DNA of 64,000 nucleotides from Nocardiopsis xinjiangensis YIM 90004 (GCF_000341145.1 NZ_ANBE01000033.1:1-64000); one strand, 5' to 3'. Positions 40,072 to 49,076 are shown, counted from the first letter of the stretch. The notes: generated from the sequence alone by a model not told the origin. Program-made: numbers and translations.

Positions 40072-40226
40072 GTCGGGGACCTTCTTCCTGGGGCCGGGGC
40101 TTCGGGCGTGGTATGCGGTGGGCGGGACTTCATCCGACCACAGGATCTCTCACGTGCGGGACACCGGGGTCGCTTCCGGTACCCGGTCGGCAGAGACGGG
40201 GTGCGGTCAGATCGCGAGCATGCGGC

Positions 40227-40832
40227 TCAGAGCCAGCCCATGTCCTGCGCGGTGCGGATCGCCGCCATCCGGTTGTCGGTCTGCGTCTTGCCGATGGCGT
40301 TGGACAGATAGTTGCGGACCGTGCCCTCCGACAGATGCAGGCGGGCGGCGGTCCGGGAGACCGATGCACCGTCGGAGGCCGCGCGCAGCACCTCGGTCTC
40401 ACGGTCGGTCAGGGGACTCTCCCCACCCGCCATCGCGGCCGCGGCGAGCTCTGTGTCGATGTAACGCCCGCCCTCGTGGACCTTGCGGATCGCCCCCGCC
40501 AGCTGCTCCACCGGGGCGTCCTTGGCGAGGAAGCCGCGGGCACCGGCGGCAAGGGCCCGGCGCAGGTAGCCGGGCCGCCCGAAACTGGTGAGGATGACGA
40601 TCCCGCAATCGGGCGCCGACGTGCGCAGCCGCTGGGCCGTCTCCAACCCCGTCGCGCCCGGCATCTCGATGTCGAGCACGGCGACCTGTGCCCCGTGTTC
40701 ATGGACCGCGTCCACGACCTGGTCACCGCGGCCGACCTGGGCGACCACCTCCAGGTCCCCCTCCAGGCCCAGTAGGGCGGCGATGGCCCCGCGCACGAGG
40801 TGTTCGTCATCGGCGAGCACGATATTGATCAA
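40227..40832 (-). CDS. Orphan LuxR/NarL-family response regulator (DesR-like)
   Basis: A 201-residue response regulator. The receiver has VLADDEHLVRGAI, the phosphoacceptor in VAVLDIEMPGATGLE and the Lys in FLAKDAP. The C-terminal HTH shows LTDRETEVLRAASDG and LHLSEGTVRNYLSNAIGK. DesR-type regulators are normally encoded beside a DesK-like kinase; none is next to this gene, so it is an orphan here. The TTG at 40832 was chosen because AAAGG lies seven bases upstream and the product then begins at the receiver. An ATG at 40850 would add six residues but has no SD. Confidence 0.88.
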   Translation of the reverse strand: MINIVLADDEHLVRGAIAALLGLEGDLEVVAQVGRGDQVVDAVHEHGAQVAVLDIEMPGATGLETAQRLRTSAPDCGIVILTSFGRPGYLRRALAAGARGFLAKDAPVEQLAGAIRKVHEGGRYIDTELAAAAMAGGESPLTDRETEVLRAASDGASVSRTAARLHLSEGTVRNYLSNAIGKTQTDNRMAAIRTAQDMGWL

Positions 40833-40839
40833 GGTCAGG

Positions 40840-40844
40840 CCTTT
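40840..40844 (-). promoter_or_regulatory. Ribosome binding site deciding start of orphan regulator
   Basis: AAAGG lies seven bases before TTG 40832 and falls inside the codons that would follow an upstream ATG at 40850. It supports the shorter form. Confidence 0.5.
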
Positions 40845-41079
40845 CACCATGTGTGAGCAGCGACAGCACGGTATCGTTTTTTCCGGACATTACGGTGGGT
40901 TGTTCTCAGAGATGCCGGACCGTCACAAGGAGCGACGGGCGGGACCGGCCGGCGGCGGGGCGCCGAGATCGGACCGGACTCGAAACCCTGCTGTATCGGC
41001 CTCTCACCCGGTTCTAACCCACCCGGAGCATGATGGTTCCCGACATCGACCACCACCAGTAGACACCGTCCGGCCAGTC

Positions 41080-41084
41080 GGAGG
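41080..41084 (+). promoter_or_regulatory. Ribosome binding site deciding htrA start
   Basis: GGAGG directly abuts an ATG at 41085, which is too close to use. It has a proper 6-base spacing to the in-frame TTG at 41091. The TTG is therefore the likely start. Confidence 0.6.
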
Positions 41085-41090
41085 ATGAGT

Positions 41091-43064
41091 TTGAGTCCCA
41101 ACGAACCCCACGAGGGAAACGAGCCCGGCGAGGCGGCCGGGGACGAGGGCCCCGAGCAGCGTCCGTCCGAGCCCGCCGACCGAGGGGAAACCGAACAAGA
41201 CCCCCGTGACGGGGCCGGGCAGGTCGACGAGCACAGCCCGGAACAGCCCCAGGCGCCCGTACAGGCCGAGCGGGTCGAGCAAGCCGATGAGCAGGCCGAG
41301 CAGGGTGCGGACGGACCGCGCCCCGACGACGACGGCACCACCGGGGTCCGCGGGGGCGGCTCCGAGGAGGCGTCGCGGCGTTCCTTCGAGGACGAACTCT
41401 TCGAGGGTGAGTCCGAAGGGGAGCTGAGCGGTTCCGCCGCGCCCGGTGGAGCGGGGGATTCCGGCGCACCTGTCCCGCCCGGGATCCCCACCACACCCGG
41501 TGATTCCGCGCCGTGGCAGCAGCCGCCCGGGTGGGCTGCCGGTCCCAGCGGCGAGGAGCGCCCCGGGTTCGCCCCGCACGCGGAGCAGCAGAGCGGGCCC
41601 CCTGCGGGGGCGGGCGGCCCGTTCAGCGGTGCGTCCGGATGGCAGCCGCCGACCGGACACGGGGGTTCCGGCGCGTCCGGATGGCAGCCGCCGGCCGGGC
41701 ACGGGGGCTCCGGCGCGTCCGGATGGCAGCCGCCGACCGGACACGGGGACACCGGTTCGTTCAGTCGGCCCGAGGACGCCTACGCCGCCTATCGCGGGGG
41801 TTTCGCGGGCGGCTACGCGGGCTCGGGCGGGCAGGCCCCGCCTCCCGGGGGACACGGAGGCCCGGGTGAGACCGCCTCCTTCGGGATGGGTGGCCACGGG
41901 CAGCCGCCCGGGGGCATGCCGCCCTACGGTCCGGGCCATCCACAGGGGCACGTCCCGCCCCAGGAGCCGCGCAGGCGCACCGGCCATGTGATCACCGTCG
42001 CGGCGATCACCGCCCTGGTCACCAGCCTCGTCGTCGGCTCGGTCGCCGCCGTGGGGAGCGCGTTCCTGTTCTCCGGCGGGCTGGGGTCCCCGGTGAGTTC
42101 CCTGGAGCAAGAGGGCGAATCCACCGCCACCGAGGGCGAGGCCGGCGACGTCGCCGAGCAGGTCCTGCCGAGCGTGGTCTCCATCCAGGCCTCAGGCGGC
42201 GGAGGCAGTGGCGTCGTCATCTCCTCCGACGGCAAGATCCTCACCAACTCCCACGTGGTGCAGGCAGCCGAAGGCGGAGAGCTCGAGGTGATGTTCAACG
42301 ACGGTTCAGGCGCCCGCGCCGAAATACTCGGGGCGGACCCGGTCTCCGACATCGCCGTGATCCAGGCCGAAGGGCAGAGCGGGCTCACCCCCGCACAGCT
42401 CGGCGACTCCGACCAGGTCGGCGTCGGCGGCGAGGTCATCGCGATCGGGTCACCGCTCGGGCTCTCCGGAACGGTGACCACCGGTATCGTCAGCGCGCTC
42501 GACCGCCCCGTCAACACGGGGGCGTCCGAGAACCAGAACATGCAGACCTCGACGGTGATCAACGCGATCCAGACCGACGCGGCGATCAACCCCGGAAATT
42601 CCGGGGGGCCGCTGGTGAACATGGCCGGCGAGGTCGTCGGCATCAACACCGCGATCGCCGGGGTCTCCCAGGAGAGCGGCTCGGTCGGGCTCGGTTTCGC
42701 CATCCCGATCAACCAGGTGCAGCCCATCGCCGAACAGCTCATCGAGGACGGCAGCGCCAGTTACCCCGCGATCGAGGCGACCGTCTCCGGCAACCTCGCG
42801 GGCGGTGCGCAGATCGTCGAGGTCAGCGACGGCGGTGCCGCCGACCAGGCCGGTCTGGAGCCCGGCGACGTAGTGGTGGCCGTGGAGGACCGGGAGGTCA
42901 ATGCACCCGACCAGCTCATCGCGGAGATCCGCTCGAACCAAGCCGGCGACGAGATCTCCCTCGGGGTCCTGCGCGGGGGCAACGGTGACGAGGAAGAGGT
43001 CCGGGTGACACTCGGCGAACAGAGCGGCGCGAGTGTCGAGGAGGGCGAGCAAGAAGAGGACTGA
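41091..43064 (+). CDS. HtrA/PepD-type membrane serine protease
   Basis: A trypsin-like S1C protease with one PDZ domain, 657 residues. The first 290 residues are a long cytosolic, low-complexity region rich in Gly, Pro, Gln and acidic residues, including three tandem 14-residue repeats (SGWQPPTGHGG). One transmembrane helix (VITVAAITALVTSLVVGSV) follows. The catalytic triad is His in ILTNSHVVQ near residue 388, Asp in PVSDIAVIQ near 419 and Ser in NPGNSGGPLVN near 503. The PDZ domain (GGAADQAGLEPGDVVVAV) ends the protein. It faces an MprAB-like two-component pair, the mycobacterial regulator of PepD, so a role in envelope protein quality control is likely. Confidence 0.92.
   Translation: MSPNEPHEGNEPGEAAGDEGPEQRPSEPADRGETEQDPRDGAGQVDEHSPEQPQAPVQAERVEQADEQAEQGADGPRPDDDGTTGVRGGGSEEASRRSFEDELFEGESEGELSGSAAPGGAGDSGAPVPPGIPTTPGDSAPWQQPPGWAAGPSGEERPGFAPHAEQQSGPPAGAGGPFSGASGWQPPTGHGGSGASGWQPPAGHGGSGASGWQPPTGHGDTGSFSRPEDAYAAYRGGFAGGYAGSGGQAPPPGGHGGPGETASFGMGGHGQPPGGMPPYGPGHPQGHVPPQEPRRRTGHVITVAAITALVTSLVVGSVAAVGSAFLFSGGLGSPVSSLEQEGESTATEGEAGDVAEQVLPSVVSIQASGGGGSGVVISSDGKILTNSHVVQAAEGGELEVMFNDGSGARAEILGADPVSDIAVIQAEGQSGLTPAQLGDSDQVGVGGEVIAIGSPLGLSGTVTTGIVSALDRPVNTGASENQNMQTSTVINAIQTDAAINPGNSGGPLVNMAGEVVGINTAIAGVSQESGSVGLGFAIPINQVQPIAEQLIEDGSASYPAIEATVSGNLAGGAQIVEVSDGGAADQAGLEPGDVVVAVEDREVNAPDQLIAEIRSNQAGDEISLGVLRGGNGDEEEVRVTLGEQSGASVEEGEQEED
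41631..41756 (+). repeat. Three 42-bp tandem repeats in htrA
   Basis: Units begin with GCGTCCGGATGGCAGCCGCC at 41631, 41673 and 41715. They encode three copies of a 14-residue Gly/Trp/Pro/His motif in the cytosolic linker. Confidence 0.85.
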
Positions 43065-43092
43065 CGGGTTACCGGTTCTCACTCGCCCACCT

Positions 43093-43126
43093 GAGGGGCC
43101 CGGGTTTCGCCACACCCGGGTCCCTC
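43093..43126 (+). terminator. Terminator after htrA
   Basis: A 13-bp stem with one G-T pair (43093-43105 with 43114-43126; the inner arms are CCCGGGT/ACCCGGG) and an 8-base loop lie 29 bases after the stop codon. Confidence 0.75.
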
Positions 43127-43170
43127 GCTCATGCTCTCCCCCACCCACAGGGGCCAGGTCCGCACAAGGG

Positions 43171-43275
43171 CCGAACCCCAGCGCACGTACACGGTGCAAG
43201 GTCTCCTGAGCCACAAGAGACCCGGACGCCCAACCACACAAAGAGCCGATCCCCAGAGCACGTGCACCGTGCAGA
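43171..43275. repeat. Imperfect 30-bp direct repeats between htrA and the kinase
   Basis: CCGAACCCCAGCGCACGTAC at 43171 recurs with a few changes at 43246, a period of 75 bases. Both copies continue into a GTGCA-containing end, and a third partial copy lies near 43281. Between them GGTCTC and GAGACC can form a hairpin. The function is unknown; these may be remnants of a small repeat element. Confidence 0.55.
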
Positions 43276-43347
43276 CTCCCCGGCACCGTGCACCTGCATG
43301 AGGCTCAACCCCTCACATGGCCGAGCGTTCTCCTCGGGTGCCCGTGG

Positions 43348-44826
43348 TCAGGGCTCGGGCGGGGCGGACAACGGCAGCCAGAAGCCGATGACCGAACCGC
43401 CGCCCTCGCGGTTGCGGGCGAACACGTCGCCCCCGTGGGCGCGGGCGATCTCGCTCACCATCGACAGCCCCAGGCCGGAACCGGGCATCCCGCGGGCCTC
43501 CGTGGCCCGGTAGAAGCGCTCGAAGACCCGGCCGAGCTCCCCGGGGTCCACCCCGGGCCCGCGGTCGAGCACCTCGACGACACCCTCGCGCACCCGGATC
43601 TCGATGGGCTGCGACCCGTCAGGGTCGAACTTCGCGGAGTTCTCCACGGGGTTGGCAAGGGCGCGCTCCAACGACCCGGGCCGGCCCCACACCACGCTGT
43701 CGTCGGCGTCGACCACGATGTCCCGGCCGGTGCGCCGACGGGTCCGCTTGGCCACACGGTCGGCCACGTGCCGGAGTTGGACGGACACCATGTCCTCGTC
43801 CTCGTGGTCGCCGGTCGCCAGGCCGACGAGCTCGTTGACCAGGCCGGTCAGCTCACGGGTCTCCCCCTGGAGGTCGTCGATGAGCCGGTCGCGCGCGGGC
43901 GGGGTCAGGCGGTCCGCGTGTCCGAGCACCTGCACGTTGGTGTGCAGGCTGGTCAGAGGCGTGCGGAGTTCGTGTGCGGCGTCCTGGACGAGGCTGCGCT
44001 GTTCCTCCTTCGAGCGGGTCAGGCGCGCGAGCATCGCGTTGAAGGCGTCCCCGAGCCGGCTGACCTCGTCGTGGCCGCCGACGCCGTTGCGGGTCTCTCC
44101 GCCGTTGCCGTCGGGGGCGACCGGGTCCAGGCGCCCGGTGGAGCTCACGTACTCGGCGGCGTCGGTCAGGCGCACGAGCCGGTCCGTCATCCGGTGGCCG
44201 ACCAGCCAGCCCACCGCGGCCGCGCACAGCGCCACGAACAGTCCCACCCACAGGATCTGGGTGGCCAGGCGGTCGATGATGCCCTCGGTGGGCGAGATGC
44301 GCTGCACGAGCTGGACGGCGCCGGTTCCGTCCCCGAGGGAGACCGTCGCCACGCGCAGGCGCTGCTCGTCGGCCTCCGCCTCTCGGATGTCGACCTCGCC
44401 GGGGGTCCGGGAGCCCGCGACGTCCATGTCCCGTTGTTCGGGCGGGAACTTGAGGATCTCCGTCGTGCTCTGGTCGGCGACGGCCACGGTACGGCTGCCG
44501 TCCGGCCCCAGGTACTGCACCTGGGAGTGGCCGCCGGGGACGATGAGCGCCCCGGAAGGCCCCAGCCCTCCGTCGCGCTCGTAACGGTCCACGACCGCGT
44601 CGGCGACCTCGCCGACGGTCCGCTCGAACTCGTTCTGCACATCGGTACGGATCAGTGTCGCGGCCGTGGTGTAGGCCAGTGATCCCACCAGGGCGATGGT
44701 GACTGCGGCGACCAGTGCGAACAGGACCGCGAATCGGGTTCCCAGGCGCCAGCTGCGCGGCTTCAACAGCACACCGGTCCGGTGGTGCTCGGGCTGTCGG
44801 GTGTCCGGAGCGGTCACGGGACTCAC
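43348..44826 (-). CDS. MprB-like sensor histidine kinase
   Basis: A 492-residue membrane kinase. Two transmembrane helices (ALVAAVTIALVGSLAYTTAATL, and the one around LWVGLFVALCAAAVGWLVG) flank an extracytoplasmic sensor of about 130 residues. HAMP, HisKA (phospho-His in VQDAAHELRTPLTSL near residue 280) and HATPase (LDRGPGVDP, GSGLGLSMV) domains follow. The N-box reads LANPVENSAKF, with Pro where most kinases have Leu and Glu for Asp, a mild departure. It starts at GTG 44826, overlapping the regulator stop codon by four bases. Gene order regulator-kinase next to an HtrA gene parallels mycobacterial mprA-mprB-pepD, but here htrA is convergent. Confidence 0.88.
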   Translation of the reverse strand: MSPVTAPDTRQPEHHRTGVLLKPRSWRLGTRFAVLFALVAAVTIALVGSLAYTTAATLIRTDVQNEFERTVGEVADAVVDRYERDGGLGPSGALIVPGGHSQVQYLGPDGSRTVAVADQSTTEILKFPPEQRDMDVAGSRTPGEVDIREAEADEQRLRVATVSLGDGTGAVQLVQRISPTEGIIDRLATQILWVGLFVALCAAAVGWLVGHRMTDRLVRLTDAAEYVSSTGRLDPVAPDGNGGETRNGVGGHDEVSRLGDAFNAMLARLTRSKEEQRSLVQDAAHELRTPLTSLHTNVQVLGHADRLTPPARDRLIDDLQGETRELTGLVNELVGLATGDHEDEDMVSVQLRHVADRVAKRTRRRTGRDIVVDADDSVVWGRPGSLERALANPVENSAKFDPDGSQPIEIRVREGVVEVLDRGPGVDPGELGRVFERFYRATEARGMPGSGLGLSMVSEIARAHGGDVFARNREGGGSVIGFWLPLSAPPEP

Positions 44827-45518
44827 CCCTCGGGTCGGATCGTGTACCCGACGCCGCGCACGGTCTGGATGAGCGGTGACCCGTCGTCCTCCAGTTTGCG
44901 GCGCAGGTAACTGATGTAGACGGCGAGGTTCTTCGATTCGGGGCCGAAGTCGTAACCCCAGATCCGGTCGTAGATGGTGGTGTGGTCGAGGACGATGCCG
45001 GCGTTGCGCACCAGCAGTTCCAGGAGGTCGAACTCGGTCTTGGACAGCTCGACCTCGCGGTCGTCGCGCCAGACGCGGCGGGCCCGCGGATCGATACGGA
45101 GTCCACGCACGGCCAGTGGCCCGTCCTCGCCCGCCTCGGTCGCGGGGGTGGCCCGCCGGAGCAGGGCCCGCAGCCGGGCGAGCAGTTCCTCGAGCTCGAA
45201 CGGTTTGGCGAGGTAGTCGTCGGCGCCCGCGTCGAGCCCCGCCACCCGGTCGGAGGTCTCCACCCGAGCGGTGAGCATGAGGATCGGGGTGCGGTCGTTC
45301 TCGGCCCGCAGCACCCTGGCCACGCCGAGCCCGTCCACGCCCGGCATCATGACGTCGAGGACCAGCAGGTCGACGGGTTCGGCGTGCACTTCGGCGAGCG
45401 TGCGCACACCGTCCTCGGCCGTCCGTACCCGGTAGCCCTCCAGTTGGAGTGCGCGTTCCAAGGAGTCCCTGATGGCACGGTCGTCGTCGGCTACGAGCAC
45501 GGTGGACGTGGATTCCAT
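44823..45518 (-). CDS. MprA-like OmpR-family response regulator
   Basis: A 231-residue regulator with a receiver (VLVADDDRAIRDSLERAL, phosphoacceptor in LLVLDVMMPGVDGLG, Lys in YLAKPFELEELLARL) and a winged-helix DNA-binding domain (VELSKTEFDLLELLVRNAG, with YISYLRRKLEDDG and TVRGVGYTIRP). It is translationally coupled to the downstream kinase by a GTGA overlap. The ATG at 45518 was chosen by homology; it has no strong SD. In mycobacteria MprA responds to envelope stress and controls pepD and sigma factor genes. The same link to the nearby htrA is inferred. Confidence 0.9.
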   Translation of the reverse strand: MESTSTVLVADDDRAIRDSLERALQLEGYRVRTAEDGVRTLAEVHAEPVDLLVLDVMMPGVDGLGVARVLRAENDRTPILMLTARVETSDRVAGLDAGADDYLAKPFELEELLARLRALLRRATPATEAGEDGPLAVRGLRIDPRARRVWRDDREVELSKTEFDLLELLVRNAGIVLDHTTIYDRIWGYDFGPESKNLAVYISYLRRKLEDDGSPLIQTVRGVGYTIRPEG

Positions 45519-45606
45519 GGCGCCATGCTGCCGTATCCGGGTGAGAGGCCGGTAAGAGCTCACCGAGATCCCGGTGGAGGTCAGAGCCGGGTGTGCGTGT
45601 TCCGGG

Positions 45607-46557
45607 TCAGTTCTCGGGAGGGGTGAATTCCTTGGTGCGCACCATGCGGGCGGCACGGCCCTTGCCGGCCACGACCAGCGCCATCTTCCGGGAGGCCTCG
45701 TCGAGCATCTCCCCGCCCAGCATCACCGCACCGCGCCGGTCCACGGTCGTGGCGTGCTCGTAGGCGTCCAGGATCAACTCGGCGTGGTCGTAGTCGTCCT
45801 GGCCGGGTGCGTACACCTCGTTGGCGGCCTCCACCTGCAAGGGGTGCAGCACCCATTTCCCGTCGAAACCCAGGGCGGCGGTGCGCCCGGCCGAACGGCG
45901 GAACGCGTCGACGTCCTTGATCTGCAGGTACGGGCCGTCGATGGCCTGCACACCGTGCGCACGGGCCGCCATGAGGATGCGCATGAGGATGTAGTGGTAG
46001 GCGTCGCCGACGTCGTAACCGGGCGGCTGTTCCCCCACGACCAGGGACCTCATGTTGATGGAGGCCATGAAGTCCGCGGGCCCGTACACCAGGGTCTCCA
46101 CGCGCGGGGAGGCCCCGGCGATCGCGTCGACGTCGACGAGTCCGCGCGCGTCCTCGATCTGCGCCTCGATACCGATCCGGCCCACCGGCAGGTCGTGGGC
46201 GCGTTCGATCTGGGTGAGGAGGGTGTCGAGCCACTGCACGTCGCGGGCGGCGGTGACCTTGGGCAGTACGAGGGCGTCGAGCCGGGCCCCGGCGCCCTCC
46301 ACGACGGTGATGACGTCGCGGTAGCACCACTCGGTGGTGATGTCGTTGACCCGTACGGAACGGATCTTCTCGCCCCAGCCGCCCTCGTTGAGCGCCTCGA
46401 CGACGGTTTCGCGGGCGGCGGCCTTGGCCAGGGGTGCGACGGCGTCCTCCAGGTCGAGGAAGAACGCGTCCACGTCGAGCCCCCGCGCCTTCTCGATGAA
46501 CCGGGGGTTGGACCCGGGGACCGCGAGGACCGACCTGCGCGACCTGAGCTCAGCCAT
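45607..46557 (-). CDS. HpcH/HpaI aldolase family CoA ester lyase (CitE-like)
   Basis: A 316-residue TIM-barrel lyase of the CitE/malyl-CoA lyase group, which cleaves or forms C-C bonds in 3-hydroxyacyl-CoA-type substrates. RSVLAVPGSNPRFIEKA opens the barrel, the metal-binding Glu and Asp are visible in FFLDLEDAVAP and in IGIEAQIEDARGL, and LVYGPADFMASIN with WVLHPLQVEAANEVYAP is typical. No citrate lyase alpha or gamma subunit is encoded nearby, so it is a stand-alone CoA ester lyase. The ATG at 46557 was chosen over longer open frame upstream. The exact substrate is not resolved. Confidence 0.9.
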   Translation of the reverse strand: MAELRSRRSVLAVPGSNPRFIEKARGLDVDAFFLDLEDAVAPLAKAAARETVVEALNEGGWGEKIRSVRVNDITTEWCYRDVITVVEGAGARLDALVLPKVTAARDVQWLDTLLTQIERAHDLPVGRIGIEAQIEDARGLVDVDAIAGASPRVETLVYGPADFMASINMRSLVVGEQPPGYDVGDAYHYILMRILMAARAHGVQAIDGPYLQIKDVDAFRRSAGRTAALGFDGKWVLHPLQVEAANEVYAPGQDDYDHAELILDAYEHATTVDRRGAVMLGGEMLDEASRKMALVVAGKGRAARMVRTKEFTPPEN

Positions 46558-46695
46558 GTTCCGCCACCACTCCGTTACAGCGAGTTCGTCTCCGCCCCGT
46601 ACCGGGACGTCCTTCCCATGCTCGCAGCACCCGGTGCGTAGAGTGAGTTCCGGTCCCGTATGGGCAAAATGTGAGGATTCGAGGGAGGAGCCGGG

Positions 46696-49035
46696 ATGGG
46701 TGCGAAAGCACACCCGACGAGCGCACACTGGGGCAGCTACCAGGTGGTCGTGGACGAGGGCCGGGTGGTGGGTGTGCGCCCGAACACGGACGACCCGGCT
46801 CCCGCCCCCATCATGAACAACGTTCCCGCCGCGCAGCACCACAAGATCCGGGTGGCTCGTCCGGCCGTGCGCCGGCGCTGGCTGGACCACGGTCCCGGTC
46901 CGGACCCGCACCGGGGCGACCCCGGGGACGAGTACGTCGAGGTCGAGTGGGAGACCGCCCTGGACCTGCTCGCCCGCGAACTCGACCGGGTGCGCACCGA
47001 GCACGGGAACCAGGCGATCTACGGCGGCTCCTACGGCTGGGGCAGCGCGGGCCGGGTGCACCACGCGCAGAGCCTGGTGCACCGGTTCCTGAACTCCATC
47101 GGCGGGTACACACGCTCGCGCACGACCTACAGCCACGGCGCGATCGAGATCCTCTTCCCCCGGATCCTGGGCGCCCCGTCGCTCCACCGTCTGCTGCACC
47201 AGGCACCGTCGTGGAAACAGATCCGGGAGCACACCGAGCTGCTGGTCACCTTCGGGGGTCTACGGCTGTCGAACACGTGGAACTCCTCGGGCGGCCGTGC
47301 CGCCCAGACCGCGGGCCCGGCGATGAAGGAAGCCTCCGACGCGGGGGTGCAATACGTGTCGCTCTCCCCTCTGCGCGACGACGTGCCCGACCACGTCGAG
47401 GCCGAGTGGGTTCCGGTACGGCCGGGCACGGACGCCGCGATCATGCTCGCCCTGATGTACGTGCTGTTCACCGAGGACCTGGCCGACACCGGTTTCCTGG
47501 ACCGTTACACCGAGGGCGCCGACGTGGTGCGTTCCTACGTCCTGGGCAGTCGTGACGAGCACGGGAACCGGCCCGGCCTGGCCCGGACCCCGGAGTGGGC
47601 CGAGCGTGTGAGCGGGGTACCCGCGGACGCTCTGCGCTCGCTGGCGCGGCAGATGGCCGAGAAGCGCACCCTGGTGAACGTCGGCTGGTCGGTCCAGCGC
47701 GCCCGGTACGGGGAACAGCCGCTGTGGGCCGGGGTCGCGCTGGCGGCCTGCCTGGGGCAGATCGGACTGCCCGGAACCGGGTTCGCGTGCGGCTACGGTT
47801 CCGTCGGCGCCTACGGGGGCGGGTCGACGCCGCTCGGACTGCCCCGGTTGCCCCAGGGCCAGAACCCGGTCTCGGAGTTCATCCCGGTGACCGGCATCTC
47901 GGACGCGCTGTTGAAACCGGGCGAGCTCTACCGGTACGACGGCCAGGAGCGCCGATACCCGGATCTGCGGTTGGTGTACTGGGCCGGCGGCAACCCCTTC
48001 CACCACCACCAGGACCTCAAGCGGCTCACGCGCGCTTTCGGACGTGCGGAGACGATCGTGGTCAACGAGACACACTGGACCGCGTCGGCCCGCCACGCCG
48101 ACATCGTCCTTCCGGCGACCTCCTCCTTGGAACGCGACGACATCGCCACGAGCCAGGGGGACCTGAGTGTGCGGGTGATGGCCAGAGCCGTGGAACCGCA
48201 CGGGCAGGCCCGCGACGAGTACGACACCTTCACCGCCCTGGCCGAACGCCTGGGGGCCGGGGAACGGTTCACCGAGGGCCGCACGAGCGGCGAGTGGATG
48301 CGCCACATCTACGAGCAGTGGCGGGCGATGATGGCCCGCAACGGCTTCGAGGTGATCCCCTTCGACACGTTCTGGGCCGAGGGCCGGGTGGAGATGCCCG
48401 GACGTGTGGACGACGAGGTGCTGTTCGCCGAGTTCCGCGCGGATCCGGAAGGAAACGCGCTGCAGACGCCGAGCGGGCGTATCGAGCTGTTCTCCTCGAC
48501 CATCGACTCGTTCGGGCTCGAGGACTGCCCGGGTCACCCCGTGTGGTTCGCCGGGCCGTCGGTGGCAGACCGGACGGGCGAGTACCCGCTGGTCCTGGTG
48601 GCCAACCAGCCGAGCGGGCGGTTGCACGGGCAGCAGGACATGGGCGCGCACAGCATGTCGCAGAAGGTGCGGGGGCGTGCGCCGCTGCGCCTGGGCCCCG
48701 TCGACGCCGCGGCGCACGAGGTGGCCGACGGCGATGTCGTGCGGGTCAGCAGTGCGCAAGGATCGTGCCTGGCCGGGATCGTGGTCAGCGATGCGGTCAG
48801 TGAAGGTGTCGTGCAGCTCTCGACCGGCGCCTGGTACGACCCGTCCTCGCCGGACGCCGATTGTGTGCACGGGAACCCGAACGCGCTCACGGCGGACGTG
48901 GGGACGTCGGCGTTGAGCCAGGGCTGCACGGGCCAGTTGCTGCGGGTGCGCCTGGAGCGCTTCGCCGGCCCCGAGGACCGGCTGCCTCCGGTACGGGCGT
49001 TCGATCCGCCCGCGGGTGTCCCACCCGTGGGGTGA
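46696..49035 (+). CDS. Molybdopterin-dependent S/N-oxide reductase (BisC/TorA/DmsA type)
   Basis: A 779-residue molybdenum enzyme of the DMSO reductase family with bis-MGD cofactor. It lacks the N-terminal Cys cluster that would bind a 4Fe-4S centre. GGSYGWGSAGRVHHAQS and the Ser in TTYSHGAIEI (the likely Mo ligand) place it with TMAO, DMSO and biotin sulfoxide reductases. Cofactor loops such as VYWAGGNPFHHHQDL and NQPSGRLHGQ are intact. There is no Tat signal, so it should be cytosolic like BisC, perhaps reducing methionine sulfoxide or biotin sulfoxide. The ATG at 46696 follows GGGAGGAG. It is divergent from the CoA ester lyase. Confidence 0.9.
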   Translation: MGAKAHPTSAHWGSYQVVVDEGRVVGVRPNTDDPAPAPIMNNVPAAQHHKIRVARPAVRRRWLDHGPGPDPHRGDPGDEYVEVEWETALDLLARELDRVRTEHGNQAIYGGSYGWGSAGRVHHAQSLVHRFLNSIGGYTRSRTTYSHGAIEILFPRILGAPSLHRLLHQAPSWKQIREHTELLVTFGGLRLSNTWNSSGGRAAQTAGPAMKEASDAGVQYVSLSPLRDDVPDHVEAEWVPVRPGTDAAIMLALMYVLFTEDLADTGFLDRYTEGADVVRSYVLGSRDEHGNRPGLARTPEWAERVSGVPADALRSLARQMAEKRTLVNVGWSVQRARYGEQPLWAGVALAACLGQIGLPGTGFACGYGSVGAYGGGSTPLGLPRLPQGQNPVSEFIPVTGISDALLKPGELYRYDGQERRYPDLRLVYWAGGNPFHHHQDLKRLTRAFGRAETIVVNETHWTASARHADIVLPATSSLERDDIATSQGDLSVRVMARAVEPHGQARDEYDTFTALAERLGAGERFTEGRTSGEWMRHIYEQWRAMMARNGFEVIPFDTFWAEGRVEMPGRVDDEVLFAEFRADPEGNALQTPSGRIELFSSTIDSFGLEDCPGHPVWFAGPSVADRTGEYPLVLVANQPSGRLHGQQDMGAHSMSQKVRGRAPLRLGPVDAAAHEVADGDVVRVSSAQGSCLAGIVVSDAVSEGVVQLSTGAWYDPSSPDADCVHGNPNALTADVGTSALSQGCTGQLLRVRLERFAGPEDRLPPVRAFDPPAGVPPVG

Positions 49036-49047
49036 ATCCGTCCCTCG

Positions 49048-49076
49048 ACGCCCGCACGCCTCTGGCGTGCGGGCGT
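49048..49076 (+). terminator. Terminator after molybdenum oxidoreductase
   Basis: A 13-bp perfect stem (ACGCCCGCACGCC at 49048-49060 with 49064-49076) and a TCT loop, followed by TCTCGT, lie 13 bases after the stop codon. Confidence 0.85.

Noticed and set aside
47260-48870. Leftward open frame inside the molybdenum reductase gene
   Set aside because: Antisense shadow. The sense frame has a complete cofactor-binding protein.
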